Source: Stutzerimonas stutzeri
GTDB lineage: Bacteria > Pseudomonadota > Gammaproteobacteria > Pseudomonadales > Pseudomonadaceae
Length of the DNA: 64,000 nucleotides
Assembly (NCBI RefSeq): GCF_024451105.1
Contig: NZ_JANGEY010000002.1
Span: 418,305 to 482,304, forward strand
Direction of reading: 5' to 3'
Notes under the pieces: model-generated
The model's database searches: none
What the model was told of the DNA's origin: nothing
What the model saw: the letters and a program-made list of their open reading frames with translations, nothing else
Shown: in pieces, positions 46,650 to 58,339 of the stretch
Position numbering within the stretch: position 1 is the stretch's first letter
Layout of the letters: every line of letters begins with the position of its first letter
Made by a program: the position numbers and the translations under genes

Positions 46650-47195
46650 TCACCACATCAGGTCGTCGGGGATCACGAAGTCCTTGTACGGGTCTTCCTC
46701 GTCGCCGGGCTGCGCCTCGATCACGTCGTTGAGCAGGATGATCCGCTGCGGCTCGCGCTCGCGGACCTTGAGCGCCGCCTCGCGCGGGATCAGCTCGTAC
46801 TTGCCCTCCAGGCGCACGATGGCCAGGCTGCCGCGACTGAGCTTGTCGCGCAGCATGGGGTTGACCGCAATGCGCTTGACCTTCTTGTCGTCGACGAAGT
46901 TGTAGTAATCGTCGCTCGCCAGGCGCGGCAGGCGGGTACCCTCGATCAACTGCTTGACCTGTGCGGCCAGCGCCTTCTTCTGCGCCTTCTCCTGCTGCTG
47001 GCGGTTCAGCTCCTGGTCGCGGGCCTGCTTCTCGGCCTGCGCCCTGAGCGCCGCCTGACGCTGCGAATCGTCCTTCTCGGCCTGGCCCTTGAGCTCCAGG
47101 CGTTGCTGCTTCTGCTTCTGCTTGCCGGCCTGCTTGGCCTGCTTCTCGTTGACCAGCCCCGCCTTGAGCAGCTGGTCGCGTAGGGAAAGACTCAT
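46650..47195 (-). CDS. DUF2058 (YaiL-like) nucleoid/polynucleotide-associated protein
   Basis: A 181-residue protein, N-terminal half very rich in Lys/Gln/Glu and predicted as one long charged helix (about 1-95), C-terminal half globular (VNPMLRDKLSRGSLAIVRLEGKYELIPREAALKVRERE...YKDFVIPDDLMW). ATG at 47195 gives the family start MSLSLRDQLLKAGLVNEKQAKQA; an earlier start adds 13 unconserved residues. Function unknown. It follows mazG by 66 nt. Confidence 0.85.
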   Translation of the reverse strand: MSLSLRDQLLKAGLVNEKQAKQAGKQKQKQQRLELKGQAEKDDSQRQAALRAQAEKQARDQELNRQQQEKAQKKALAAQVKQLIEGTRLPRLASDDYYNFVDDKKVKRIAVNPMLRDKLSRGSLAIVRLEGKYELIPREAALKVREREPQRIILLNDVIEAQPGDEEDPYKDFVIPDDLMW

Positions 47196-47261
47196 GAGTT
47201 GACTTGTTTCCGGTGAATCCGAGGGGGACGGCACGCCAGGCGCCGTCGGAAATGGCCGAAA

Positions 47262-48101
47262 CTAGCTGCAGGCCGGGCCGTCGCGCTCCTGGCGCTTGGC
47301 CTCGCCCCACAGGGCGTCCAGTTCCTCGAGGGGACAATCTTCCATGCGCCGGCCGGCCTCGCGCAAGGCCCGCTCGATGAACTGGAAGCGCCGCTCGAAC
47401 TTGCGGTTGGCCGCACGCAACGCCGCTTCCGGTTCGACCTTGAGGTGGCGGGCCAGGTTGACCGCGACGAACAGCAGGTCGCCGACCTCCTCGGCGATGT
47501 GCTGCTGGTCGCCCTCGGCCATCGCCTCGAGCACCTCGTCGAGTTCCTCGTGCAGCTTGTCCAGCACCGGCAGCGGCGCCGGCCAGTCGAAGCCGACCTG
47601 GGCGGCGCGCTTCTGCAGCTTGGCAGCCCGCGACAGCGCCGGCAGCGCCTGCGGGATGTCGTCGAGCAGCGACAGCTGCTCGGGCACACTCGCCTGCTCG
47701 GCGCGCTCCTCGGCCTTGATCTCCTCCCAGCGGCGCTTGATCGCCGCCTCGGCGAGCTTCGGCAGGTCGGGCGCGCCGTACAGGTCGCCGTCGGGGAACA
47801 CGTGGGGATGGCGGCGGATCAGCTTGCGGGTGATGCCGTCGACCACCTGGGCGAAGTCGAAGCGCCCCTCCTCGCGGCCCAACTGGCTGTAGTAGACCAC
47901 CTGGAACAGCAGGTCGCCGAGTTCGCCCGGCAGGTGGGCGAAGTCGCTGCGCTCGATGGCGTCGGCCACCTCGTAGGCCTCCTCGAGGGTATGCGGCACG
48001 ATGCTGGCGTAGTCCTGCTTGAGGTCCCACGGGCAGCCGTACTGCGGGTCGCGCAGGCGGGCCATCAGATGCAGCAGGTCGTCGAGTCGATACATGCTCA
48101 T
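47262..48101 (-). CDS. mazG: Nucleoside triphosphate pyrophosphohydrolase MazG
   Basis: MazG hydrolyses NTPs and dNTPs, including ppGpp-related control and damaged nucleotides. The 279 residues contain the N-terminal MazG domain (about 5-115; CPWDLKQDYASIVPHTLEEAYEVADAIE with the metal-binding Glu cluster) and a second MazG domain (about 150-265; EELDEVLEAMAEGDQQHIAEEVGDLLFVAVNLARH). Its ATG overlaps the original relA stop in ATGA, so the two stringent-response-related genes were translationally coupled. Confidence 0.94.
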   Translation of the reverse strand: MSMYRLDDLLHLMARLRDPQYGCPWDLKQDYASIVPHTLEEAYEVADAIERSDFAHLPGELGDLLFQVVYYSQLGREEGRFDFAQVVDGITRKLIRRHPHVFPDGDLYGAPDLPKLAEAAIKRRWEEIKAEERAEQASVPEQLSLLDDIPQALPALSRAAKLQKRAAQVGFDWPAPLPVLDKLHEELDEVLEAMAEGDQQHIAEEVGDLLFVAVNLARHLKVEPEAALRAANRKFERRFQFIERALREAGRRMEDCPLEELDALWGEAKRQERDGPACS

Positions 48102-50343
48102 GCTCCAGCCCGGCTGCGCCTGGCCTCGATGATGTTGGGCAACTGCGAGATGCGCGCCAGCAGCCGACCGAGCGCGGCCATGCCGGGAATCTCGATAGGC
48201 GCATGTTCGCGGTGTTGTCGTTCTTGTCCGACTGGGTGTTGACCGACAGCACGTTGATCTTCTCGTTGAGCAGCACCTGGGAGACGTCGCGCAGCAGACC
48301 GGAACGGTCGTAGGCGCGGATCTGGATGTCCACCGGGTAGGTCTTGGCCGGCGCCTGGCCCCAGCTGACCTGGATGATCCGCTCCGGCTCGCGTTCGCGC
48401 AGCTGCAGGGCGCTCGGGCAATCCTGGCGGTGGATGCTCACGCCGCGGCCCTGGGTGATGTAGCCGACGATCGGCTCGCCCGGCACCGGCTGGCAGCAGC
48501 CGGCCATCTGGGTGAGCAGGTTGCCGACGCCGAGGATCTGGATCTCGTCGCGCCCGCCGCCGCGTACGCCGCTGGGGCCGCGGCGGGTAAGCAGCTCGAA
48601 GCTCTCGGCGCCGCGCTCGGGCTCGACCAGTTGCTGGGCCGCGTTGACCGCCTGGGACAGACGCAGGTCGCCGGCGCCGAGGGCGGCGTACATGTCCTCG
48701 GCGCTCTTCAGGTTGCACCTCTCGGCGAGCCGCTCGGGGTCCACCGCAGTCAGCGCCAGGCGCGCCAGCTCGCGCTCCAGGTAGCTCTTGCCGGCGACCA
48801 CGTTCTGGTCGCGCGCCTGAGTCTTGAACCAGTGGACGATCTTCGCCCGCGCCCGCGAGGTGGTCACGTAGCCGAGGTTCGGGTTCAACCAGTCGCGGCT
48901 CGGCGCGCCGTTCTTGCCGGTGATGATCTCCACCTGCTCGCCGGTCTGCAGGCTGTAGGTGAGCGGCACGATGCGCCCGTTGACCTTGGCGCCGCGGCAG
49001 TTGTGGCCGATCTCGGTGTGCACCCGGTAGGCGAAGTCCAGCGGCGTGGCACCGGTGGGCAGGTCGATGGCGTGGCCGTCGGGGGTGAACACGTAGACCC
49101 GGTCGGGCTCGATGTCGACGCGCAGCTGCTCGGCCAGGCCGCCGATGTCGCCCAGCTCCTCGTGCCACTCGAGCACCTGACGCAGCCAGGCGATCTTCTC
49201 CTCGTAGTGACTGGAGCCGGAGTTGACGTCGGTGCCCTTGTACAGCCAGTGGGCGCACACGCCCAGCTCGGCCTCCTCGTGCATGGCCTGGGTGCGGATC
49301 TGCACCTCGAGCACCTTGCCCTCGGGGCCGATCACCGCGGTGTGCAGCGAGCGGTAGCCGTTCTCCTTGGGGTTGGCGATGTAGTCGTCGAACTCCTTGG
49401 GAATGTGCCGCCAGAGGGTGTGCACGATGCCGAGGGCGGTGTAGCAGTCGCGCACCTCCGGAACCAGGATGCGCACCGCGCGCACGTCGTAGATCTGGCT
49501 GAACTCCAGCCCCTTGCGCTGCATCTTGCGCCAGATCGAGTAGATGTGCTTGACCCGGCCACTGATGTCGGCCTCGATGCCGGTGGCCGCCAGCTCCTCG
49601 CGCAACTGGCCCATCACGCTGTTGATGTACTGCTCGCGGTCGAGACGCCGCTCGTGCAGCAGCTTGGCGATCTGCTTGTACTGCTCGGGCTCGAGGTAGC
49701 GGAACGACAGGTCCTCGAGCTCCCACTTGATATGGCCGATACCCAGACGGTGGGCCAGCGGCGCATAGATGTCGAACACCTCGCGGGCCACCCGGTAGCG
49801 CTTGTCCTCCGGAGCGTTCTTCACCGCACGGATGGCGCAGGTACGCTCGGCCAGCTTGATCAGCGCCACGCGCACGTCGTCGATCATCGCCACCAGCATC
49901 TTGCGCAGGTTCTCCACCTGCGCCTGGGCACCGAGCACCAGCGACTGGCGCGGATTGAGGCTGGCGCTGATCGCCGCCATGCGCAGCACACCCTCGATCA
50001 GCTTGGCGACCTGGGCACCGAACCGCCGCGCCACCTCGTCCAGCTTGACCTTGCCCTCGCGCACCGCGCGGTAGAGCAGCGCGGCGAGCAGCGACTCCTG
50101 GTCGAGCTTGAGGTCGGCGAGGATCTCGGCGATATCCAGGCCGGTGCGGAAGCTCGACATGCCCTCGGCCCAGATGTTCTGGGCGGCGACCGCCTGGGCC
50201 TCGAGCTCGCGGGCGAACTCGCAGGCCCTGCGCAGGCTGTCGCGATCGAGGGCCGGATCCACCTCCAGGATGTGGTCCAGCCAGGCCTCGAGGTTGATGC
50301 TGCCGTCGGTGTTGACCGGCTGTTGCGCTCTTACCTGTACCAT
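48098..50343 (-). pseudogene. relA: (p)ppGpp synthetase RelA with a frameshift near the C-terminus
   Basis: RelA makes (p)ppGpp on stalled ribosomes. From ATG 50343 the frame is intact through the pseudo-hydrolase domain (about 30-200), the synthetase domain (about 220-400, with RVLVPEVRDCYTALGIVHTLWRHIPKEFDDYIANPKENGYRSLHTAV), TGS (about 410-480), zinc-finger (CC in QMAGCCQPVPGEP) and most of the ACT domain. After NDNTANM (48202-48204) a net 4-nt loss at 48197-48201 shifts the frame; the expected end IEIPGMAALGRLLARISQL continues in another frame to the stop at 48098. Restoring 4 nt gives 749 aa, the usual length. As read, the protein would lose the last ~32 residues of ACT and gain a foreign tail of about 580 residues through mazG. 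Sequencing error or real mutation are both possible; catalysis need not be lost. Confidence 0.88.
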
Positions 50344-50455
50344 CGTTTTCACCTTTCCTGCCATGGCACGGAACCGCCGTGCCTGGTCCGGAGCCCGCGC
50401 CCGCGGACTCCGGGTGCGCCGGCCTTCTGCGGGCCGGTTACGCTGGCGGACGCGC

Positions 50456-51811
50456 TCAGGCGTCCGCCTCGAACAATGCCATCGACTCGACATGCGCCGT
50501 CTGCGGGAACATGTCGAGAATGCCGGCGCGCTTCAGGCGATAGCCCTGCTGCGCCAGCAGCGCCGCGTCGCGTGCCAGCGTGGCCGGGTTGCACGACACG
50601 TAGAGCACGCGCCGCGCGCCGAGGCCGCGCAACTGGCCAACCGCCGCCGCCGCGCCGTCGCGCGGCGGGTCGAGCAGCACCGCAGCGAAGCCGCCGCGCG
50701 CCCAGTGCGCCTGCTCCAGCGGCTCAGACAGGTCGGCACGGAAAAAGTGCGCGTTGTCCAGGCCGTTGGCCGCGGCATTCGCCGCGGCGCGCTCGACCAT
50801 CGCCTGCACGCCCTCGACGCCGACCACCTCGGCGGCGCGCCGGGCCAGCGGCAGAGCGAAGTTGCCCAGTCCGCAGAACAGGTCGAGCACCCGCTCGCTG
50901 GGCTGCGGCGCCAGCCAGTCGAGCGCCTGGGCGAGCATCGCCTCGTTGACCGCGGCGTTGACCTGAACGAAGTCGCCCGGCCGCCAGGCCAGGGTCAGCG
51001 CGTCGGCCTCCAGACGGTAGCCCAGTGCCTGCCCCGGCTGGTCGGGCTGCGGCTCGCCCTCGCCCTGCCACCACAGCTGGGCGTCGTACCCGGCGCACAG
51101 CGCACGCAGCGCGGCGCGATCCTCGTCGGGCAACGGTTGGGTATGGCGCACCAGCAGCGCGCTGGCGGTGCCCTGGAACAGCTCGGCATGGCCGACGGCC
51201 TGCGGCTTGCGCAGTCCGCGCAGCACCGCCGGCAGTTCGGCGAGCAGCGGTTGCAGAGCCTGTACCAGTACCGGGCAGCGGTCCAGATCGACTATCGCCT
51301 GACTTGCCGCCGCCCGAAAGCCGACCTCCAGACGACCGGCCTTGGCATCCCAGCGCACCGCCAGGCGCGCCCGGCGGCGATAGCCGAATTCCGGGCCGAC
51401 CAGCGGCGTTGCCCACGCCTCGGGCGCCAGGCCGGCCAGGCGCTGCAACTGCTCGGCCAGGCTGCGCTGCTTGAGCGCCAGCTGCTCGGCGTGCGGCAGA
51501 TGCTGCAGGGTACAGCCACCGCAGCGCCCGGCCAGCGCACAGGGCGGCTCGCGACGCAGCGGGTTGGCTTCGAGCACCCGCTCGATGCGCGCGTCGACCA
51601 CCTGGCTGCGCGCGGCCAGCACCCGCGCCTCGACCGTCTCGCCGGCCAGCGCCCCGGCAACGAACCAGGTGCGCCCACCCTCGTGGGCGATGCCGCGACC
51701 GTCGTGGGCCAGGCGCTCGATGCGAAGAAGCTGCTTCTTGCCGACCGGCAGTTGTGCGGCGCGGGCGCCGCCGCTCGGCTGGAAGCGCAGCCCGGTATTG
51801 CGTTTGGCCAT
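50456..51811 (-). CDS. rlmD: 23S rRNA (uracil(1939)-C(5))-methyltransferase RlmD
   Basis: RlmD (RumA) methylates U1939 of 23S rRNA using SAM. The 451 residues show an N-terminal TRAM domain (about 1-75), the four-Cys [4Fe-4S] site ([10 protein letters not shown] near 95-104 and DLDRC near 180), SAM motif [16 protein letters not shown] (about 305) and the catalytic [10 protein letters not shown] (Cys near 408). ATG at 51811 gives the start [12 protein letters not shown]. It lies upstream of relA on the same strand. Confidence 0.95.
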   Translation of the reverse strand: MAKRNTGLRFQPSGGARAAQLPVGKKQLLRIERLAHDGRGIAHEGGRTWFVAGALAGETVEARVLAARSQVVDARIERVLEANPLRREPPCALAGRCGGCTLQHLPHAEQLALKQRSLAEQLQRLAGLAPEAWATPLVGPEFGYRRRARLAVRWDAKAGRLEVGFRAAASQAIVDLDRCPVLVQALQPLLAELPAVLRGLRKPQAVGHAELFQGTASALLVRHTQPLPDEDRAALRALCAGYDAQLWWQGEGEPQPDQPGQALGYRLEADALTLAWRPGDFVQVNAAVNEAMLAQALDWLAPQPSERVLDLFCGLGNFALPLARRAAEVVGVEGVQAMVERAAANAAANGLDNAHFFRADLSEPLEQAHWARGGFAAVLLDPPRDGAAAAVGQLRGLGARRVLYVSCNPATLARDAALLAQQGYRLKRAGILDMFPQTAHVESMALFEADA

Positions 51812-51880
51812 CAGGCGTCCTGCTGATTCAGTGTAGGGTGCGTCACGCGCACCGAAGGGCAAGCATGTCCGGCGCGCGGC

Positions 51881-52786
51881 TCAAGCCTGCGGCTCGTCGT
51901 AGACGCCGGTGGACAGGTAGCGGTCGCCGCGGTCGCAGACGATCGCCACCATCACCGCGTTCTCCACCTCGCGCGACAAGCGCAGCATGGCCGCCACCGC
52001 ACCGCCCGAGGAGACACCGCAGAAGATGCCCTCCTCGCGGGCCAGGCGGCGCATGACCTCCTCGGCCTCGCTCTGCGCCATGTCGATGACCCGGTCGACG
52101 CGGCTGGCGTCGAAGATCTTCGGCAGGTACTCCTGCGGCCAACGACGGATGCCGGGAATCGCCGAGCCCTCCTGCGGCTGCAGGCCGACGATCTGCACCG
52201 CCGGGTTCTGCTCCTTGAGGTAGCGCGACACGCCCATGATGGTGCCGGTGGTGCCCATCGAGCTGACGAAGTGGGTGATGGTGCCGCCGGTCTGCCGCCA
52301 GATCTCCGGGCCGGTGCTCTCGTAGTGGGCCAGCGGGTTGTCCTGGTTGCCGAACTGGTCGAGCACCTTGCCGCGGCCCTCGGCCTGCAGGCGCAGCGCC
52401 AGGTCGCGGGCGCCCTCCATGCCCTCGGCCTTGCCGACCAGCACCAGCTCGGCGCCGTAGGCGGTCATCGCTGCCTTGCGCTCGGCGCTCATGTTGTCCG
52501 GCATGATCAGCACCATCTTGTAGCCCTTGATCGCCGCGGCCATCGCCAGGGCGATGCCGGTGTTGCCGGAGGTCGCCTCGATCAGCGTGTCGCCGGGGAC
52601 GATGGCGCCGCGCTGTTCGGCATGGCTGATCATCGACAGCGCCGGACGGTCCTTCACCGAGCCGGCCGGGTTGTTGCCCTCCAGCTTGACCAGCAGGGTG
52701 TTCGAGGTCTGCCCCGGCAGGCGCTGCAGGCGGACCAGCGGGGTGTTGCCGACGCAGTCGGCGATGGTGGGATACTGCACGCTCAT
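51881..52786 (-). CDS. cysM: Cysteine synthase B CysM
   Basis: CysM is a PLP enzyme that makes cysteine (or S-sulfocysteine from thiosulfate). The 301 residues contain the PLP lysine Lys45 in NNPAGSVKDRPA, TSGNTGIALAMAAAIKGY (about 69-86), the phosphate loop SMGTTGTIMGVSRYL and CGVSSGGAVAAML. The CysM-type stretch NPLAHYESTGPEIWRQT and length separate it from CysK. It diverges from gacS. Confidence 0.95.
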   Translation of the reverse strand: MSVQYPTIADCVGNTPLVRLQRLPGQTSNTLLVKLEGNNPAGSVKDRPALSMISHAEQRGAIVPGDTLIEATSGNTGIALAMAAAIKGYKMVLIMPDNMSAERKAAMTAYGAELVLVGKAEGMEGARDLALRLQAEGRGKVLDQFGNQDNPLAHYESTGPEIWRQTGGTITHFVSSMGTTGTIMGVSRYLKEQNPAVQIVGLQPQEGSAIPGIRRWPQEYLPKIFDASRVDRVIDMAQSEAEEVMRRLAREEGIFCGVSSGGAVAAMLRLSREVENAVMVAIVCDRGDRYLSTGVYDEPQA

Positions 52787-52960
52787 GGAAAGGCTCGGTC
52801 ATCGCAGCGGCCAGGGGGGACCGCTATGATAGCGGCAAACCGGGCGAGCCGATAACACGGCAGGATCGAACCTCATACCCCGAAGTTATAAGCGTGCGCC
52901 CCTTGTCCACCCCGGGCCAGACGCTACACTGCCGCCTATCCACTGCAGCGGAGACTCTGC

Positions 52961-55747
<2,787 letters not shown>

Positions 55748-55759
55748 CCAGGAACGCCC

Positions 55760-56746
55760 ATGCGCATCACCCTGTACAGCAGCAAACCCTACGACCGCGA
55801 CAGCTTCGCCGCCGCCAACGACCACGGCTTCGAACTGCACTTCCTCGACGCGCGCCTGGACGCCGACACCGCCGCGCTGGCCGCCGGCAGCGCGGTGGTC
55901 TGCGCCTTCGTCAACGACGACCTGTCCGCGCCGGTGCTCGAGCAGTTGGCCCAGGCCGGCACGCGGCTGATCGCCCTGCGCTCGGCCGGCTACAACCACG
56001 TCGACCTGCCGGCGGCCAGCCGTCTGGGCCTGCCGGTGGTGCGCGTGCCGGCCTACTCGCCGCACGCGGTGGCCGAACATGCGGTGGCGCTGGTCCTGGC
56101 GCTCGATCGGCGCATCCACCGCGCCTTCAACCGCACCCGCGAGGGCGACTTCTCGCTGCACGGGCTGACCGGTTTCGACCTCCACGGCAAGACCGTCGGG
56201 GTGGTCGGCAGCGGGCAGATCGGTGCGGTGTTCGCACGCATCATGCACGGCTTCGGCTGCCGCGTGCTGCTCTGCGACCCGCAGCCCGACGCCACCCTGG
56301 CCGCGCTCGGGGCACGCTACGTCGAGCTCGACGAACTGCTGGCCGCCAGCGACATCCTCAGTCTGCACTGCCCGCTGACCCCGACCACCCGCCACCTGAT
56401 CGACCGCCACAGCCTGGCACGCATGAAGCACGGCGCCATGCTGATCAACACCGGGCGCGGCGCCCTGGTCGACACCCCGGCGCTGATCGGCGCGCTGAAG
56501 AGCGGCCAGCTCGGCTACCTGGGCCTGGACGTCTACGAGGAGGAGGCCGACCTGTTCTTCGAGGACCGCTCCGACCAGCCGCTGCAGGACGACGTGCTGG
56601 CGCGCCTGCTGACCTTCCCCAACGTGATCGTCACCGCCCACCAGGCCTTCCTGACCCGCGAGGCGCTGGCGGCCATCGCCGAGACCACCCTGAGCAATGT
56701 CGCCGCCTGGCAGGCGGGACGGCCGAACAACCTGGTGCCGGCCTGA
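55760..56746 (+). CDS. ldhA: D-lactate dehydrogenase (fermentative, NAD-dependent) LdhA
   Basis: LdhA reduces pyruvate to D-lactate with NADH. The 328 residues begin [16 protein letters not shown], typical of LdhA, with the Rossmann motif [15 protein letters not shown] (about 150-164), catalytic Arg in [10 protein letters not shown] region/[10 protein letters not shown] (about 232) and catalytic His in [12 protein letters not shown] (about 294). It sits 12 nt after gacS and may be cotranscribed, an arrangement also found in P. aeruginosa. Confidence 0.94.
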   Translation: MRITLYSSKPYDRDSFAAANDHGFELHFLDARLDADTAALAAGSAVVCAFVNDDLSAPVLEQLAQAGTRLIALRSAGYNHVDLPAASRLGLPVVRVPAYSPHAVAEHAVALVLALDRRIHRAFNRTREGDFSLHGLTGFDLHGKTVGVVGSGQIGAVFARIMHGFGCRVLLCDPQPDATLAALGARYVELDELLAASDILSLHCPLTPTTRHLIDRHSLARMKHGAMLINTGRGALVDTPALIGALKSGQLGYLGLDVYEEEADLFFEDRSDQPLQDDVLARLLTFPNVIVTAHQAFLTREALAAIAETTLSNVAAWQAGRPNNLVPA

Positions 56747-56788
56747 GACTGGCCGCGTGCTAGCATTGCCAGTCCGCCCGGAGGCCCC

Positions 56789-57226
56789 ATGACCGAACAC
56801 GATTTTCGCTACAACCTGCTCAACCCGCAGCACACTCTCACCGAATGCCGCGCCCTGGCGCCCGGCCGCTACCAGGTCACCGGCAACGGTGGCTCGATCA
56901 AGGCCGGCGACACCCTGCTGGTGACCCTCAAGGGCAGTCGCGAACTGTCCATGCGCCTGTCCGTGGAGAAGGTCCGCCACCTGATCACCCCGCCCGGCCA
57001 GTGGCTGGCGGTCGCCAGGGGCCCGGCGTTCCGCGAACTGGACATCCACACCTGGCAGGTGGCCTGCGACGGCTGCGGCGCGCCGCTCGACCTCGAGTTC
57101 GCCGTCGACGGCGCGCTCGGCGAAACCGCCCGTGCCCCGGCCGCCGAGGCGCGCCTCGCCGAGCTGGGCTGGCGCAGCAGCGCCGGCCGCCATCTCTGCC
57201 CGCAGTGCAGCGCCAAGGAGGCCTGA
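56789..57226 (+). CDS. Conserved hypothetical protein with a zinc-ribbon-like C-terminus
   Basis: A 145-residue protein. The N-terminal half is beta-rich (YQVTGNGGSIKAGDTLLVTLKGSRELSMRLSVEKVRHLITPPGQWLAVARG); the second half has two Cys pairs, CDGCG (about 94-98) and CPQC (about 138-141), that could bind zinc. Function unknown; a homologue lies next to ldhA in other pseudomonads. Its stop overlaps the next ATG by one base. Confidence 0.78.
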   Translation: MTEHDFRYNLLNPQHTLTECRALAPGRYQVTGNGGSIKAGDTLLVTLKGSRELSMRLSVEKVRHLITPPGQWLAVARGPAFRELDIHTWQVACDGCGAPLDLEFAVDGALGETARAPAAEARLAELGWRSSAGRHLCPQCSAKEA

Positions 57227-57627
57227 TGCACCGCACCGCCCTCATCGCCGCCTTCGCGGCCCTTGCCGGTTGCGCCGGCACCCCGCCGGCCCTGGAGCAG
57301 GAGCGCACCTACCGCGTCGAATGGATCGACGAGCGTCCGCTGCTCGAGGGCAGCCACCTGACCATCACCTTCGGCGCCGACGACCGCGCCTACGGCACCG
57401 GCGGCTGCAACCACTGGTTCGCCGGCTACGGCCTGGAGGGCGAGGTGCTGCGTTTCAGCCAGATCGGCAGCACCCGCCGCGCCTGCTCGCCGCGCCTGAT
57501 GGAGCAGGAGCAGCGCTTCTTCGACGCCCTCGGCAAGGTGCGTCGCTGGGACGTCTCGCCGCTCGAGCAACTGCGCCTGTGGCCGGACGAGGGCAAGCCG
57601 ATCCGCCTGTGGCCGGACGAAGGCTGA
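57226..57627 (+). CDS. META-domain (HslJ-like) lipoprotein
   Basis: A 133-residue protein with a lipoprotein signal (ALAGC, Cys16) and a META/HslJ-like domain (about 28-115; VEWIDERPLLEGSHLTITFGADDRAYGTGGCNHWFAGYGLEGEVLRFSQIGSTRRACSPRLMEQEQRFFDAL, including the family's Gly-Cys-Asn). The last residues are a tandem duplication (RLWPDEG-KPI-RLWPDEG; a 30-nt unit repeated at the DNA level). Members are linked to heat or drug tolerance, but the role here is unknown. Coupled to the upstream gene. Confidence 0.82.
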   Translation: MHRTALIAAFAALAGCAGTPPALEQERTYRVEWIDERPLLEGSHLTITFGADDRAYGTGGCNHWFAGYGLEGEVLRFSQIGSTRRACSPRLMEQEQRFFDALGKVRRWDVSPLEQLRLWPDEGKPIRLWPDEG

Positions 57628-57675
57628 GTCGGGGCGTCCTTGCAGCGCCCGACGGGGAAGGCCGCGCGCGCCGGG

Positions 57676-58323
57676 ATGTGCGCCAGGCTGCGGCGCAGCC
57701 TGGCGGCCCTGCTGCTCGTCCTGGGCCTCTGCGGGCTGGCGGCGGCGTGGGACTTCAGCCTGATCGGCCAGCGCGCCGAGCAGCTCTACGGCCCCCTCCA
57801 GGCGGGCCGCGAGAACCTTGACGCCTGGCAGCGCATGCTGCGCGAGCAGGCCGGAGCCAGCGAGCAGGAGAAGCTGCAGGCCGTCAACCGTTTCTTCAAT
57901 CTGCGCCTGCGCTTCCGCGACGACATCGAGCTCTGGCATGTCAGGGACTACTGGGCGACGCCCGTCGAGACGCTATACAAGGGCGCCGGCGACTGCGAGG
58001 ACTTCGCCATCGCCAAATACTTCAGCCTGCGCCATCTCGGCATTCCCAGCGAGAAACTGCACATCACCTACGTCAAGGCGCGCACCCTGAACCAGGCGCA
58101 CATGGTGCTGACCTATTACCCGCACCCCAGGGCAATCCCCCTGGTGCTGGACAACCTGATCGATGCCATCGAGCCGGCGGATCGCCGCAGCGACCTGGTA
58201 CCGGTCTACGCCTTCAACGCCGAAGGCCTGTGGAGCGGCAACGGCCGGCAGGTCGGCGACAGCAAACGCCTGTCGCGCTGGCAGGACCTGCTGCGCAAAA
58301 TGAGTGCCGAAGGATTCCCGTAG
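57676..58323 (+). CDS. lapG: Periplasmic adhesin-releasing cysteine protease LapG
   Basis: LapG is a calcium-dependent transglutaminase-like protease that cuts the N-terminal retention region of LapA-type adhesins and frees them from the cell surface; LapD with bound c-di-GMP sequesters it. From ATG 57676 the 215 residues have a signal peptide (ends near LAAA, 24), then the triad Cys107, His142 and Asp159; the flanking Asp106 and Glu108 match the calcium-binding residues around the nucleophile. A TTG 12 codons earlier is an alternative start. lapD follows after 16 nt. Confidence 0.93.
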   Translation: MCARLRRSLAALLLVLGLCGLAAAWDFSLIGQRAEQLYGPLQAGRENLDAWQRMLREQAGASEQEKLQAVNRFFNLRLRFRDDIELWHVRDYWATPVETLYKGAGDCEDFAIAKYFSLRHLGIPSEKLHITYVKARTLNQAHMVLTYYPHPRAIPLVLDNLIDAIEPADRRSDLVPVYAFNAEGLWSGNGRQVGDSKRLSRWQDLLRKMSAEGFP

Positions 58324-58339
58324 GGAAAAGGAGTCGTTG

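Noticed and set aside
50365..50383. Possible REP-type element between rlmD and relA
   Set aside because: It is a single 7-bp hairpin without further copies in the window, so a repeat family cannot be supported.
46438..50493. A single protein of about 1,350 residues beginning as RelA and continuing through mazG and DUF2058
   Set aside because: The part after 48200 is out of frame with the real mazG and DUF2058 genes and has no family similarity; it results from the 4-nt deletion in relA.
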